Assembly (NCBI RefSeq): GCF_000235445.1
Contig: NZ_JH378833.1
Span: 147,346-211,345, forward strand
Direction of reading: 5' to 3'
DNA length: 64,000 nucleotides
Origin: Johnsonella ignava ATCC 51276
GTDB lineage: Bacteria > Bacillota > Clostridia > Lachnospirales > Lachnospiraceae
Part shown: positions 55,185-64,000 of the stretch, in pieces
How positions within the stretch are numbered: the stretch's first letter is position 1
How the letters are laid out: each line of letters opens with the position of its first letter
Position numbers and translations under genes: made by a program
The notes under the pieces: generated by a model
What the model saw: the letters and a program-made list of their open reading frames with translations, nothing else
Database searches by the model: none
What the model was told of the DNA's origin: nothing

Positions 55185-56815
55185 CAAGCAGCTCACTTAA
55201 ATACAGTAAAGATAATACTGATAAAAGGCTTGATTATAATTCATTAAGGCAGTTAAAGGAAGAAGCCTATAAAAACTTAAAAAAACGTGTACTTAAAGAT
55301 GATGCCATAGGTATAAATGAGAACGGAACATTTTATCTTAAAGGAGATTATTATGAAAAACAGCTGCGTATCGCCCTTCGAAACTGCGGTATAATAGACC
55401 CCGGCAATATAGAAGATTCGATAGCAACAGACGGCTATAAAGCACTTGCGGATCTTCTTGAAAATAATGTAAGCGGTCAGCAGATAGTGGATGACATGAC
55501 TCGTGCCAACTTAAGAGGCAGGGGCGGTGCAGGCTTTAATGCAGGGCGTAAATGGGCTGAGGCATTATCACATGAAGCTCCGCATAAATATATAGTATGT
55601 AATGCCGATGAGGGAGACCCCGGAGCTTTTATGGACAGAAGTATACTTGAACTTGATCCTCACAGCGTACTTGAAGGAATGGCTATTGCCGGATATGCAA
55701 TAGGTGCAGATAAAGGCTTTATATATGTACGTGCGGAGTATCCTCTTGCCGTAAGAAACTTAAAAATTGCTATAAACCAGGCAATGGAGAAGGGACTTTT
55801 AGGTGATAACATACTTGGAAGTAATTTTTCATTTTCAATTGAATTAAGACTCGGTGCCGGTGCCTTTGTATGCGGTGAAGCGACTGCACTTATAGAATCC
55901 ATAGAGGGGCATAGGGGTATGCCCAGAAATAAAATCTTCAGAACGGCACATAAAGGACTTTTCCAGATGCCCACAGTGCTTAATAATGTTGAAACTCTTG
56001 CTAATGTACATATGATAATGCTTAACGGAGTTGATTGGTTCCGCTCCATAGGTACAAAAGACTCTCCCGGCACTAAGGTATTTTCAGTAGTCGGAAAGGT
56101 TTTAAATGCAGGTCTTGTTGAGGTTCCTATGGGAACACCGCTAACCTCTATTATATATGATATATCAGGCGGAATTAAAAATAATAAAAAACTTAAAGCG
56201 GTACAAACAGGAGGTCCTTCAGGAGGCTGTATACCGGCTTCACTTGTAGAAAGTACAACCGTTGACTTTGAATGCCTTGAAAGCTTAGGCTCTATCATGG
56301 GTTCAGGCGGTATGGTTGTAATGGATGAAGACGACTGTATGGTGGATATAGCACGTTTCTTTATGGAATTTACAGTTGAAGAGTCATGTGGCAAATGTAC
56401 ACCATGCCGTGTAGGAAATAAACGTATACTTGAAACCTTAGACAGGATAACACAAGGTCAGGGAAGTGAAAAGGATCTTCCGTATCTAAAGGAACTTTCC
56501 GAAGTCATACGAGACACTTCATTATGCGGACTCGGACAGGCAGCCACAAATCCCGTACTTTCAACACTGCGTTATTTTGAAAATGAGTATATATCACATG
56601 TTAAAAATAAACGCTGTATGGCGAAAGTATGCCGCAACCTCCTTATATACTTTGTAGGTGAAGGCTGTATAGGATGCGGTCTGTGTAAAATCAACTGCCC
56701 TGTTAAGTGTATAGAGGGAGAACGTAAAATACGTCATATAATTGATCCCGAAAAATGTATAAAATGCGGAACCTGCATGGAAAAATGCCCCGTACATGCA
56801 ATCACATTGAGTTAA
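55181..56815 (+). CDS. hydB: Bifurcating [FeFe] hydrogenase, NuoF-like flavin subunit
   Basis: 544 residues. NADH/FMN core: RGRGGAGFNAGRKW, NADEGDPGAFMDRSILELDPH, GAGAFVCGEATALI; [4Fe-4S] site SCGKCTPCRVG...C; and a C-terminal ferredoxin-like domain (CIGCGLCKINCPVKC, CIKCGTCMEKCP). The first ~80 residues lack the Cys-rich thioredoxin-like [2Fe-2S] domain found at the N-terminus of longer HydB proteins. Oxidises or reduces NAD(H) in electron bifurcation with ferredoxin. Confidence 0.93.
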   Translation: MTSSSLKYSKDNTDKRLDYNSLRQLKEEAYKNLKKRVLKDDAIGINENGTFYLKGDYYEKQLRIALRNCGIIDPGNIEDSIATDGYKALADLLENNVSGQQIVDDMTRANLRGRGGAGFNAGRKWAEALSHEAPHKYIVCNADEGDPGAFMDRSILELDPHSVLEGMAIAGYAIGADKGFIYVRAEYPLAVRNLKIAINQAMEKGLLGDNILGSNFSFSIELRLGAGAFVCGEATALIESIEGHRGMPRNKIFRTAHKGLFQMPTVLNNVETLANVHMIMLNGVDWFRSIGTKDSPGTKVFSVVGKVLNAGLVEVPMGTPLTSIIYDISGGIKNNKKLKAVQTGGPSGGCIPASLVESTTVDFECLESLGSIMGSGGMVVMDEDDCMVDIARFFMEFTVEESCGKCTPCRVGNKRILETLDRITQGQGSEKDLPYLKELSEVIRDTSLCGLGQAATNPVLSTLRYFENEYISHVKNKRCMAKVCRNLLIYFVGEGCIGCGLCKINCPVKCIEGERKIRHIIDPEKCIKCGTCMEKCPVHAITLS

Positions 56816-56824
56816 AGGAGGTTT

Positions 56825-58564
56825 ATGATGATTGATTTTACAATTAACGGAATAGAGGCATCTGTTGAAGAAGGTACTACAATACTTGATGCCGCAAAAA
56901 AATATAATATACACATACCTACGCTCTGCCATCTTAAACTCCATGATCTTAATGTGGAAAATGCATCCGCTTCATGCCGTGTATGTATGGTTGAAGAAGA
57001 AGGAAAAAACAAAATGATTGCAGCCTGCTCAACAAGAGTAAAAAAGGGTATGAGGATACGCACTGACAGTATAAGAGCTATAAGAACACGAAGGATGATG
57101 ATAGAGCTGCTTCTTTCAGATCACCCGAAAGACTGCCTTATATGCCCTAAAAACGGTAAATGCGAACTCCAGAATCTTGCAGCCGATGCAGGTATACGTT
57201 CACTCCGATGTGAGGGTGAAAGGAGAGTATGTACAATAGATGATGATTCATTTTCAATCATAAGGGATATGAATAAATGTATATTATGCAAACGCTGTGA
57301 AACTATGTGCAATGAAGTTCAGACTGTAGGTGTACTTACAGATGTCGGCAGAGGTTTTCATACAGTGGTAGGAACCGTATTTGACAGACCTATGCACAGT
57401 ACAACCTGTACTTTTTGCGGACAGTGCATAGCAGTATGCCCGACAGGTGCTCTTACTGAGGTTGATAATACCGCTGATGTCTGGGATGCCATATCCTCGG
57501 ATAAAACTGTCATAGTACAGACTGCACCGGCAGTAAGAGTAGCACTTGGAGAGGAATTCGGCATGGAACCGGGAACCGTGGTTACAGGAAAAATGGTTAC
57601 AGCACTTAAGAACATGGGCTTTGATTATGTCTATGATACAAATTTCGCTGCTGATGTTACTATAGTTGAAGAAGCTTCGGAATTTGCCGACAGGTTTAAA
57701 AACGGAGGCAGACTGCCTATACTTACAAGTTGCTGTCCGTCATGGATTAAATTTGTAGAACATAATTTTAAAGAGCTTATAGATATACCGTCATCATGCA
57801 AATCTCCTCATGAAATGTTCGGCTCTCTTGCTAAAAGCTATCTTGCCGAAAAACTTGGCAAAAAGCCTGAGGATATAGTCGTAGTTTCAGTAATGCCCTG
57901 TGTGGCTAAAAAATACGAAGCACAAAGACCTGAGCTTGGAAACTCCGGAAATTCCGATGTTGATATAGTTATATCAACAAGGGAGCTCGCAAGAATGATT
58001 GTTGATTCAACACAGGATTTTGTAAATCTTCCTGACAGCAGTTTTGACCGTTTTATGGGGCAATCAACCGGTGCCGGAACTATATTCGGCTCAACCGGCG
58101 GCGTGGCTGAAGCAACCTTGCGCACAGCCTATGAATTTCTAACCGGCGAAGAACTTAAAGAGGTTAATTTTACCGCTCTGCGTGGATTTGAAAAAATTAA
58201 AGAAACAACCGTCAACATAGGGGGAACTCAAATTAATGTAGCAGTAGCAAGCGGTCTTGGGAATGCAAGAAAGCTTTTAAATGATGTACGGGACGGCATA
58301 AAACAGTACCACATAATTGAGATTATGGCATGCCCCGGAGGCTGTATAGACGGAGGAGGACAGCCATATATGCATGGCAACACGGAAATTCTAACAAAAC
58401 GCATGAATTCAATTTATAATATTGACAATAAAAAGCATATACGTCAGTCTCATAAGAATCCTGAAGTTTTGCAGCTTTATAATGAATATCTCGGTGAATT
58501 TTACGGAGAGAAAGCTCATAAACTCTTACATACTCATTTTTATGCCGATCGCAGCGAAATTTAG
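56825..58564 (+). CDS. hydA: Bifurcating [FeFe] hydrogenase catalytic subunit
   Basis: 579 residues. N-terminal [2Fe-2S] domain (CHLKLHDL...CRVCMVEE...C), His-ligated [4Fe-4S] (HPKDCLICPKNGKCELQ), two [4Fe-4S] (CILCKRCETMC, CTFCGQCIAVCP), then the H-cluster domain with TSCCPSWIKFVEH, MPCVAKKYEAQRP and MACPGGCIDGGGQP. Evolves H2 using NADH and reduced ferredoxin. AAAGGAGG precedes two adjacent ATGs (56825, 56828); the second has slightly better spacing. Confidence 0.96.
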   Translation: MMIDFTINGIEASVEEGTTILDAAKKYNIHIPTLCHLKLHDLNVENASASCRVCMVEEEGKNKMIAACSTRVKKGMRIRTDSIRAIRTRRMMIELLLSDHPKDCLICPKNGKCELQNLAADAGIRSLRCEGERRVCTIDDDSFSIIRDMNKCILCKRCETMCNEVQTVGVLTDVGRGFHTVVGTVFDRPMHSTTCTFCGQCIAVCPTGALTEVDNTADVWDAISSDKTVIVQTAPAVRVALGEEFGMEPGTVVTGKMVTALKNMGFDYVYDTNFAADVTIVEEASEFADRFKNGGRLPILTSCCPSWIKFVEHNFKELIDIPSSCKSPHEMFGSLAKSYLAEKLGKKPEDIVVVSVMPCVAKKYEAQRPELGNSGNSDVDIVISTRELARMIVDSTQDFVNLPDSSFDRFMGQSTGAGTIFGSTGGVAEATLRTAYEFLTGEELKEVNFTALRGFEKIKETTVNIGGTQINVAVASGLGNARKLLNDVRDGIKQYHIIEIMACPGGCIDGGGQPYMHGNTEILTKRMNSIYNIDNKKHIRQSHKNPEVLQLYNEYLGEFYGEKAHKLLHTHFYADRSEI

Positions 58565-58601
58565 TATGCTGACAGCATTTACAACATTCAGCAAATAAAT
58601 T

Positions 58602-58646
58602 AAAAAGCCCGCAGACATATATAACTATATGCCTGCGGGTTATTTT
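58602..58646. terminator. Bidirectional terminator between hydA and rplL
   Basis: Stem CCCGCAGACATAT/ATATGCCTGCGGG with flanking A-run and T-run, between convergent operons. Confidence 0.88.
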
Positions 58647-58667
58647 AACTAACATAAAATACAAAAA

Positions 58668-59048
58668 TTACTTAAGTGTAACCTTTGCTCCTACTTCTTC
58701 AAGCTGCTTCTTAAGTCCTTCAGCCTCTTCCTTTGAAACTCCGCTCTTAACCGCCTTAGGTGCACCGTCAACAAGATCCTTCGCTTCCTTAAGTCCAAGA
58801 CCTGTAGCCTCACGAACAACCTTTATAACCTTAACTTTCTGCTCACCTACTTCAGTAAGTTCAACATCAAATTCGGTCTGCTCCTCAGCTGCGGCAGCCC
58901 CTGCTCCTGCACCTGCTGCAGCTACTACAACTCCTGCTGCTGCAGATACTCCGAATTCTTCTTCACAGGCTTTTACAAGCTCATTTAACTCTAAAACAGA
59001 TAATTCCTTAATTGCCTCGATAAACTCGGCAGTTGTTAATTTTGCCAT
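58668..59048 (-). CDS. rplL: Ribosomal protein L7/L12
   Basis: 126 residues: dimerising N-terminus MAKLTTAEFIEAIKELSVLEL, Ala/Gly hinge (~35-55), and the factor-binding C-terminal domain ATGLGLKEAKDLVDGAPK. End of the rplK-rplA-rplJ-rplL cluster. Confidence 0.98.
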   Translation of the reverse strand: MAKLTTAEFIEAIKELSVLELNELVKACEEEFGVSAAAGVVVAAAGAGAGAAAAEEQTEFDVELTEVGEQKVKVIKVVREATGLGLKEAKDLVDGAPKAVKSGVSKEEAEGLKKQLEEVGAKVTLK

Positions 59049-59140
59049 CTTTCTTCCTCCATATTTATTAGCAATTTAATATTATAATTTAAAATAAATT
59101 AATCGGATACTCTTTCTATCTATAAACTCTTTATCCGATT

Positions 59141-59632
59141 TTACTGTGCTTCCTGCTTCTTTGCAATCTGGTCAAGAACTCTTGCAAAGTTTGAAACAGG
59201 AGACTGCATACTTCCTAAAAGTCTTCCAAGAAGTTCTTCTCTTGAAGGTATTTCAGCTATTGCCTTTATACCCTGTGCATCATAAAGCGTTCCCTCTACA
59301 ATGCCTGATTTTAATTCAAGCTTAGGGGCAGTCTTTGCAAAGTTCTGAAGCACTCTTGCGGGTGCAGTTGCATCGGTTTTTGATACAGCAAGTGCGGTAG
59401 GCCCTTCAAGATAAGGATCAAGCACCTCAAACTCAGTACCTTTTGCAGCAAGATGAATCATAGTGTTTTTATATACCTTATAGGTAACACCGGCTTCTCT
59501 CAGCTGCTTGCGAAGTCTGGTATCTTCCTCAACTGTAAGCCCACGGTAGTCAACTACAACAGCAGACTGTGAATCCTTGAGAAGCTGCTCAATTTCCTGA
59601 ACCACCGGCTGCTTTAACTCAACTTTTGCCAT
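59141..59632 (-). CDS. rplJ: Ribosomal protein L10
   Basis: 163 residues from the ATG at 59632 (MAKVELKQPVV, after AGGAGG); the longer frame to 59734 is leader sequence. Carries VVVDYRGLTVEEDTRLRKQLREAGV and YKVYKNTM. Binds L12 dimers and autoregulates through its leader. Confidence 0.97.
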   Translation of the reverse strand: MAKVELKQPVVQEIEQLLKDSQSAVVVDYRGLTVEEDTRLRKQLREAGVTYKVYKNTMIHLAAKGTEFEVLDPYLEGPTALAVSKTDATAPARVLQNFAKTAPKLELKSGIVEGTLYDAQGIKAIAEIPSREELLGRLLGSMQSPVSNFARVLDQIAKKQEAQ

Positions 59633-59691
59633 ATTGTCCTCCTTTACATATATAGTTTTCAGTATCAACCAACATATATGGAAGCTTATAC

Positions 59692-59725
59692 AAAAAGCTC
59701 CTCTGCCTTTAAAGCATAAGGAGCA
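59692..59725 (-). terminator. Attenuator hairpin in the L10 leader
   Basis: Minus strand GCTCC...GGAGC followed by TTTTT, between the L10-binding leader and rplJ. Confidence 0.65.
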
Positions 59726-59812
59726 TAATATCATTGCAGCGATTATACTTCCTCGGCAGGCGGTCTTTACACTTATGCCCCGTGAGGCACCTGCTGTCTT
59801 AGGCAGTCAATA
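59726..59812 (-). ncRNA. Ribosomal protein L10 leader
   Basis: Minus strand contains ACTGCCTAAGACAGCAGGTGC, CACGGGGCATAAG and CGCCTGCCGAGGAAGT, the usual pieces of the L10(L12)4-binding leader, in the 237-bp gap between rplA and rplJ. Confidence 0.85.
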
Positions 59813-59869
59813 CCTTTATTTATAACTGTTTTATTTTACAGTTATTTTTAATTTAATTTACATGGCTTT

Positions 59870-60565
59870 TTATGCCATAAGTTTTGCAGTGTTTAATTTA
59901 ATACCGGGACCCATAGTTGAAGTGATTGTTACACTCTTAAGATAAGCTCCCTTTACTGCACTCGGCTTAGCCTTTATTATAGCATCAATTACAGCTCTGA
60001 AATTTTCCTTAAGCTGTTCCTGCTCAAAAGATGCCTTTCCAAGCGGTACATGTACTATATTTGTCTTATCAAGGCGGTACTCAACCTTACCTGCTTTAAT
60101 ATCTTCAATAGCCTTTGCAACATCCATAGTTACAGTTCCTGCTTTAGGGTTCGGCATAAGTCCCTTAGGTCCAAGTATTTTTCCAAGACGACCTACAACA
60201 CCCATCATATCGGGAGTTGCAACTACAACATCAAAATCAAGCCAACCCTCATTCTGTATCTTAGGCACAAGCTCATCACCGCCTACAAAATCAGCACCTG
60301 CCGCATTAGCTTCATCAAGCTTTGCACCTTTTGCAAATACAAGTATACGAACTTTTTTTCCTGTACCGTGAGGAAGCACTACTGCACCTCTTATCTGCTG
60401 CTCCGCATGCCTGCCGTCGCAGCCGGTTCTTATATGAAGTTCTATAGTCTCATCAAATTTTGCAGTAGCTGTCTTTTTTACCAGTCCGATAGCCTCTTCA
60501 GTATCATAAAGTGTTGCACGGTCCACTAATTTAGCAGCTTCATTATATTTTTTACCATGTTTCAT
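59870..60565 (-). CDS. rplA: Ribosomal protein L1
   Basis: 231 residues; KHGKKYNEAAKLVDR at the N-terminus, GRLGKILGPKGLMPNPKAGTV in the centre and a C-terminal STMGPGIKL. Lies 18 bp behind rplK. Confidence 0.98.
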   Translation of the reverse strand: MKHGKKYNEAAKLVDRATLYDTEEAIGLVKKTATAKFDETIELHIRTGCDGRHAEQQIRGAVVLPHGTGKKVRILVFAKGAKLDEANAAGADFVGGDELVPKIQNEGWLDFDVVVATPDMMGVVGRLGKILGPKGLMPNPKAGTVTMDVAKAIEDIKAGKVEYRLDKTNIVHVPLGKASFEQEQLKENFRAVIDAIIKAKPSAVKGAYLKSVTITSTMGPGIKLNTAKLMA

Positions 60566-60583
60566 CTTCTTAAACCTCCTAAA

Positions 60584-61009
60584 TTAGTCCTCAACCGTTA
60601 TACCCATGGAACGGGCTGTACCTGCCACCATACTCATAGCGGCTTCAATACTTGCCGCATTCAGATCAGGCATTTTGGTCTCAGCTATCTTTTGTAAATC
60701 AGCTTTGCTGATTTTTGCAACCTTTGTTTTATTCGGAGTACCCGAACCTGAACTTAGTTTGCATGCTTTCTTAAGCAGCACTGCTGCCGGCGGTGTTTTT
60801 GTTATAAATGTAAAGCTTCTATCAGCATATACTGTTATAACTACCGGGATTATAAGATCTCCCTGATCTGCTGTCCTAGCATTAAACTGCTTTGTAAACT
60901 CAACTATGTTTACACCGTGCTGTCCGAGAGCCGGTCCTACCGGCGGAGCAGGTGTAGCCTTGCCTGCAGGAATCTGCAGTTTTATAAAACCTGTTACTTT
61001 TTTTGCCAT
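60584..61009 (-). CDS. rplK: Ribosomal protein L11
   Basis: 141 residues: GFIKLQIPAGKATPAPPVGPALGQHGVNI N-terminal domain, RNA-binding C-terminal domain ending AGTARSMGI. The leader (61010-61050) has a GTGGGAGG...CCACAAGGAGG hairpin reminiscent of L11 autoregulatory leaders. Confidence 0.98.
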   Translation of the reverse strand: MAKKVTGFIKLQIPAGKATPAPPVGPALGQHGVNIVEFTKQFNARTADQGDLIIPVVITVYADRSFTFITKTPPAAVLLKKACKLSSGSGTPNKTKVAKISKADLQKIAETKMPDLNAASIEAAMSMVAGTARSMGITVED

Positions 61010-61164
61010 AATGGCACCTCCTTGTGGTATCCTGCGGGAATTTCCCTCCCACGCCCTTTACGGGATTTTGTTTATATAAAATCATGCGGCTTATAATAGA
61101 TATTTATATCCGCATATATTTTTTGCTAATAATCAATATCTGTCTTTTTGCTATTATATAATAT

Positions 61165-61701
61165 CTATATCCGTCTTATCTCAGAAAATCCAAGTTCAAC
61201 CTTTGTGGAACGTCCAAACATGTCAACATTGATTGCAACTGTCTTTTTGGCATCATTTATTTCAGTTATGATACCTGCTGTTCCTTTCCATGCCCCGCCT
61301 ATAACGGTAACACTGTCTCCCGGCGAAAAATCAATCAAAAGTCTTTCCTGTTTGCTGTCTGAGGAAACCGATCCGAATCCAAGATTTTCTATCTCGCCCG
61401 GTGTAAGCGGAACCGCCTTGCTTCCCGGACCTACAAATCCGGTAACACCTCTGGTATTTCTTACTACATACCAAGTCTCATCATTCATTACCATATGAAC
61501 AAGAACATATCCCGGAAAAAGCTTTTTATCAGCAAGTTTTTCGACCCCATTTTTCAGCTCGATCACTGACTGCATAGGAACACGAACCTCAAGTATCTGA
61601 TCCTGAAGCCCACGATTTTCTATATTCTTTTCAATATTTAACTTTACTTTATTTTCATAGCCCGAATATGTATGGGCTACATACCATTGCGCCTTTGACA
61701 T
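61165..61701 (-). CDS. nusG: Transcription termination/antitermination factor NusG
   Basis: 178 residues: AQWYVAHTYSGYENKVK NGN domain, GYVLVHMVMNDETWYVVRNTRGVTGFVG, and a KOW domain (DFSPGDSVTVIGGAWKGTAGII). Confidence 0.97.
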   Translation of the reverse strand: MSKAQWYVAHTYSGYENKVKLNIEKNIENRGLQDQILEVRVPMQSVIELKNGVEKLADKKLFPGYVLVHMVMNDETWYVVRNTRGVTGFVGPGSKAVPLTPGEIENLGFGSVSSDSKQERLLIDFSPGDSVTVIGGAWKGTAGIITEINDAKKTVAINVDMFGRSTKVELGFSEIRRI

Positions 61702-61714
61702 TCATTCACCCAGT

Positions 61715-61918
61715 CTACTTAAATATAAGTCCAAATCCAAACTTAAAGCCGAAGTCAAGCAGAGCAATAATACAACCGAGTATCAGGGATACCACGGTTA
61801 CTGCAACCGCCTGCTTTGCCAGTGTATCTTTATCAGGCCATATTATACGTTTATACTCCGCTTTAAGACCCTTTGTAAAGCTTACCTTGGATTCCTGATC
61901 CTTATTTTTATCAGCCAT
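61715..61918 (-). CDS. secE: Preprotein translocase subunit SecE
   Basis: 67 residues: polar N-terminus, ELKRIIWP-like motif (EYKRIIWPDKDTL) and a single C-terminal helix (~38-63). Confidence 0.95.
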   Translation of the reverse strand: MADKNKDQESKVSFTKGLKAEYKRIIWPDKDTLAKQAVAVTVVSLILGCIIALLDFGFKFGFGLIFK

Positions 61919-61930
61919 TACATACCTCTC

Positions 61931-62080
61931 TTATTTTGTTTCTTTATGAGCAGTATGAGTCCTGCAGAATCTGCAGTACTTCTTTATCTCCATACGGTCA
62001 GGATGTGTTTTTTTATCCTTTGTCGTATTGTAATTACGCTGTTTGCATTCAGTGCATGCCAAAGTGATCCTTGTACGCAT
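61931..62080 (-). CDS. rpmG: Ribosomal protein L33
   Basis: 49 residues read on the minus strand from ATG 62080: MRTRITLACTECKQRNYNTT ... KKYCRFCRTHTAHKET. Two CxxC pairs mark the zinc-containing (C+) form. First gene of rpmG-secE-nusG. Short and easily missed. Confidence 0.95.
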   Translation of the reverse strand: MRTRITLACTECKQRNYNTTKDKKTHPDRMEIKKYCRFCRTHTAHKETK

Positions 62081-62187
62081 GTCTTCCACCTCCATCCATA
62101 TTTCTCGTAATCAGCAGCGCTTAACACTGTTCTGTCATATCAATGAGGTACAAAAAAAAAGACCTCACCGCCTTCTGCCACTGAGTA

Positions 62188-62216
62188 ACTATAACACATA
62201 GTAAAGATTGAGTCAA
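62188..62216 (-). promoter_or_regulatory. Promoter of the rpmG-secE-nusG operon
   Basis: Minus strand TTGACT (62211-62216), 17-bp spacer, TATAGT (62188-62193). The leader holds TGAGGT...ACCTCA around a T9 loop (62144-62167). The rest of the 449-bp gap 62081-62529 is AT-rich; no tRNA is present. Confidence 0.75.
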
Positions 62217-62529
62217 TCATTTTATAAATTTTATGAAAAATACAAAACTGTTAAAATATTAAAATTTTTATATTTTTTACATTTATTTTCTTGTAACATT
62301 ATTCCGAATATATTATAATATCTATTACTACAGGATATACCTGTGTTTTATATATCTGTATGATAAGCTGACTTAAAATGAATAAAGCTTTATAACACTT
62401 ACATTCTTATATACTGCTTATAAAGCTGGTTGTAAGTCAATTTAATACAAGTAAAGTATCTACATGATACCAGTTATATCAAAGCATATGTCGGTATAGA
62501 TTTTGTATGGATTTTGGGGGTAGGATTTT

Positions 62530-63063
62530 ATGAGACAAATTGGAAATTATGACTATGATTACAATACTGATTATTCCCAGGAAGGGCTGATCGGAAAGAT
62601 TAAATCAATATTTTTCAGCCGTATTTTGCTTGGTTTTATTATAAGTATAGCAAGCCTTTTAAGTATGTACTACAAGGAAAATGCCGGTGATGTTTTTAAG
62701 ATGTATATCTGTATCTTGACAGGCTTTCTGATTTACTTTATATTTGCAGTTAAGGATGTCAGAGCAAGACTTACTGACAGTGGACTTTCAGATGTAAGGC
62801 TGGCACTCGGTATACTTGGACTTTTATCAGGGGCTTTATGGTTTGCTTTTGAACATCCTTTTTTTATATTTATATGTAAAACTGTGGCAATTGTAGTCCT
62901 TCCTGTTGATTATGTATATGGCTTTTTTATCAAACGATTTTCATGGCGCAAAGTCAGTACCTTAAAAGCTGCATTTATAGTTATACAAGCTTTGCTTGTC
63001 ATTGCTATTGTATTATTCGGAGCACTTCAGTTGTTCAGAGAACTTTCAATAATAAAGTTATAA
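62530..63063 (+). CDS. Membrane protein of unknown function
   Basis: 177 residues with about five predicted membrane helices (~30-48, 56-73, 88-108, 110-130, 145-168) after a Tyr/Asp-rich cytoplasmic N-terminus (NYDYDYNTDYSQEG). No family recognised. GGGGGTAGG ribosome site. Single gene between the ribosomal cluster and the rRNA end, with its own terminator. Confidence 0.75.
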   Translation: MRQIGNYDYDYNTDYSQEGLIGKIKSIFFSRILLGFIISIASLLSMYYKENAGDVFKMYICILTGFLIYFIFAVKDVRARLTDSGLSDVRLALGILGLLSGALWFAFEHPFFIFICKTVAIVVLPVDYVYGFFIKRFSWRKVSTLKAAFIVIQALLVIAIVLFGALQLFRELSIIKL

Positions 63064-63132
63064 TTTTATTATTAAAGCTTACAGCTGTAATTAAATATTA
63101 CAGTTGAAAGTTATAGTTTATAGTCAGTCAGT

Positions 63133-63194
63133 AAAAAGACGGTATCACCACTACGACATTATACTTACTATATGTCTTAGAGTACCGTCTTTTT
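63133..63194. terminator. Terminator after the membrane-protein gene
   Basis: Perfect 12-bp stem (AAAAAGACGGTA / TACCGTCTTTTT) with A- and T-runs. The remaining gap to 63390 shows nothing. Confidence 0.85.
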
Positions 63195-63390
63195 ATATTT
63201 GTGTTTGCTTATGAAACTTAAAAACCTGTACAACTTATTAAATTTATTAAATAATCTTCTATTATATCTCTATTCTTATGGTACAACTGGTTTTAGAACT
63301 CTTTTATTATTGTAAAATACCGTAAAAAAAGCATAAAAAATGCCGTAAAAAAGACAGAGTCTGATATGGTATAAAAGAGAAAAAATAAAG

Positions 63391-63422
63391 AAAAAAATAA
63401 ACCCAAGAAAAATCAAGGGTTT
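63391..63422 (-). terminator. Terminator of the rRNA/tRNA operon
   Basis: Minus strand AAACCC...GGGTTT followed by ATTTTTTT, just past tRNA-Cys. Confidence 0.75.
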
Positions 63423-63427
63423 TTAAG

Positions 63428-63498
63428 AGGCGACAACCAGATTTGAACTGGTGATCAGGGTGTTGCAGACCCATGCCTTTCCACTTGGCTATGTCGCC
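63428..63498 (-). tRNA. tRNA-Cys (GCA)
   Basis: 71 nt; acceptor GGCGACA/TGTCGCC, anticodon loop CTGCAAC, T-loop GTTCAAATC. CCA not encoded. Confidence 0.95.
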
Positions 63499-63527
63499 AT
63501 ATTATTATACATATATTAGTCTTAAAG

Positions 63528-63600
63528 CTCCCTGAGTAGGACTCGAACCTACGACACTGCGGTTAACAGCCGCATGCTCTACCGACTGAGCTATCAAGGA
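63528..63600 (-). tRNA. tRNA-Asn (GTT)
   Basis: 73 nt; acceptor TCCTTGA/TCAGGGA (one G-U), anticodon loop CTGTTAA, T-loop GTTCGAGTC. CCA not encoded. About 60 nt after the 23S gene. Confidence 0.95.
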
Positions 63601-63660
63601 ATAGTTTTATCCCCGTACCCTCAAAACCGCATATCAGACAAAATCCACATGCTCCAGCCT

Positions 63661-64000
<340 letters not shown>

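Noticed and set aside
62081..62160. tRNA-Trp, often found near secE
   Set aside because: No cloverleaf or T-loop sequence could be formed.

Overview
The window is chromosomal DNA from a low-GC Gram-positive anaerobe. Oxygen-sensitive class III ribonucleotide reductase, an iron-sulfur L-serine dehydratase and an electron-bifurcating [FeFe] hydrogenase mark a strict fermentative anaerobe. The heavy use of ATA for isoleucine, ChW repeats, TPP and THF-type riboswitches and the gene families point to Clostridia, most likely Lachnospiraceae. A malolactic gene pair that reads like Streptococcus suggests an oral or mucosal member; a Lachnoanaerobaculum-like genome is a guess, not a demonstration.

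Layout. 1-13.3 kb is mostly minus-strand housekeeping: nrdD-nrdG, sdaAB-sdaAA, a GlgX-like GH13 protein with a broken active site, exonuclease III, an ABC-F ATPase, a LytTR/DUF3021 pair, an internally duplicated unknown protein and a ChW-repeat polysaccharide deacetylase. 13.7-20.3 kb holds a PadR regulator with a flavodoxin/SCP2/membrane fusion protein, an FtsX-like permease with an FMN-binding lipoprotein, a DUF4300 lipoprotein and a DUF1697 protein. 20.35-27.5 kb is a mobile block: an intact IS1380-family element, mleP-mleS (malate uptake and malolactic enzyme), an IS66-family element whose transposase carries an in-frame amber codon, and the stub of a second IS1380 element.

27.5-40 kb carries two complete peptide/nickel-type ABC importers, separated by a small accessory patch (a HARE-HTH/nuclease-like protein, a DUF4491 membrane protein and an ORF with a 21-bp tandem duplication). 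M18 aminopeptidase follows the second importer, a natural partner for peptide uptake. 41.5-48 kb is a TetR / MMPL exporter / large GLUG-repeat surface protein cluster, which I regard as the least described system here.

48-54 kb is vitamin salvage: a thiamine-precursor importer with TenA under a TPP riboswitch, and folT-folC under a probable THF riboswitch. 54.7-58.6 kb is the trimeric hydrogenase operon. 58.7-62.1 kb is the conserved rpmG-secE-nusG-rplK-rplA-rplJ-rplL cluster with an L10 leader. The window ends in tRNA-Cys, tRNA-Asn and the 3' end of a 23S rRNA gene, with no 5S gene in its usual place. A roughly 65-bp hairpin-bearing repeat occurs twice, near 9.65 kb and 54.3 kb; the second copy lies in a 194-bp MITE-like unit.
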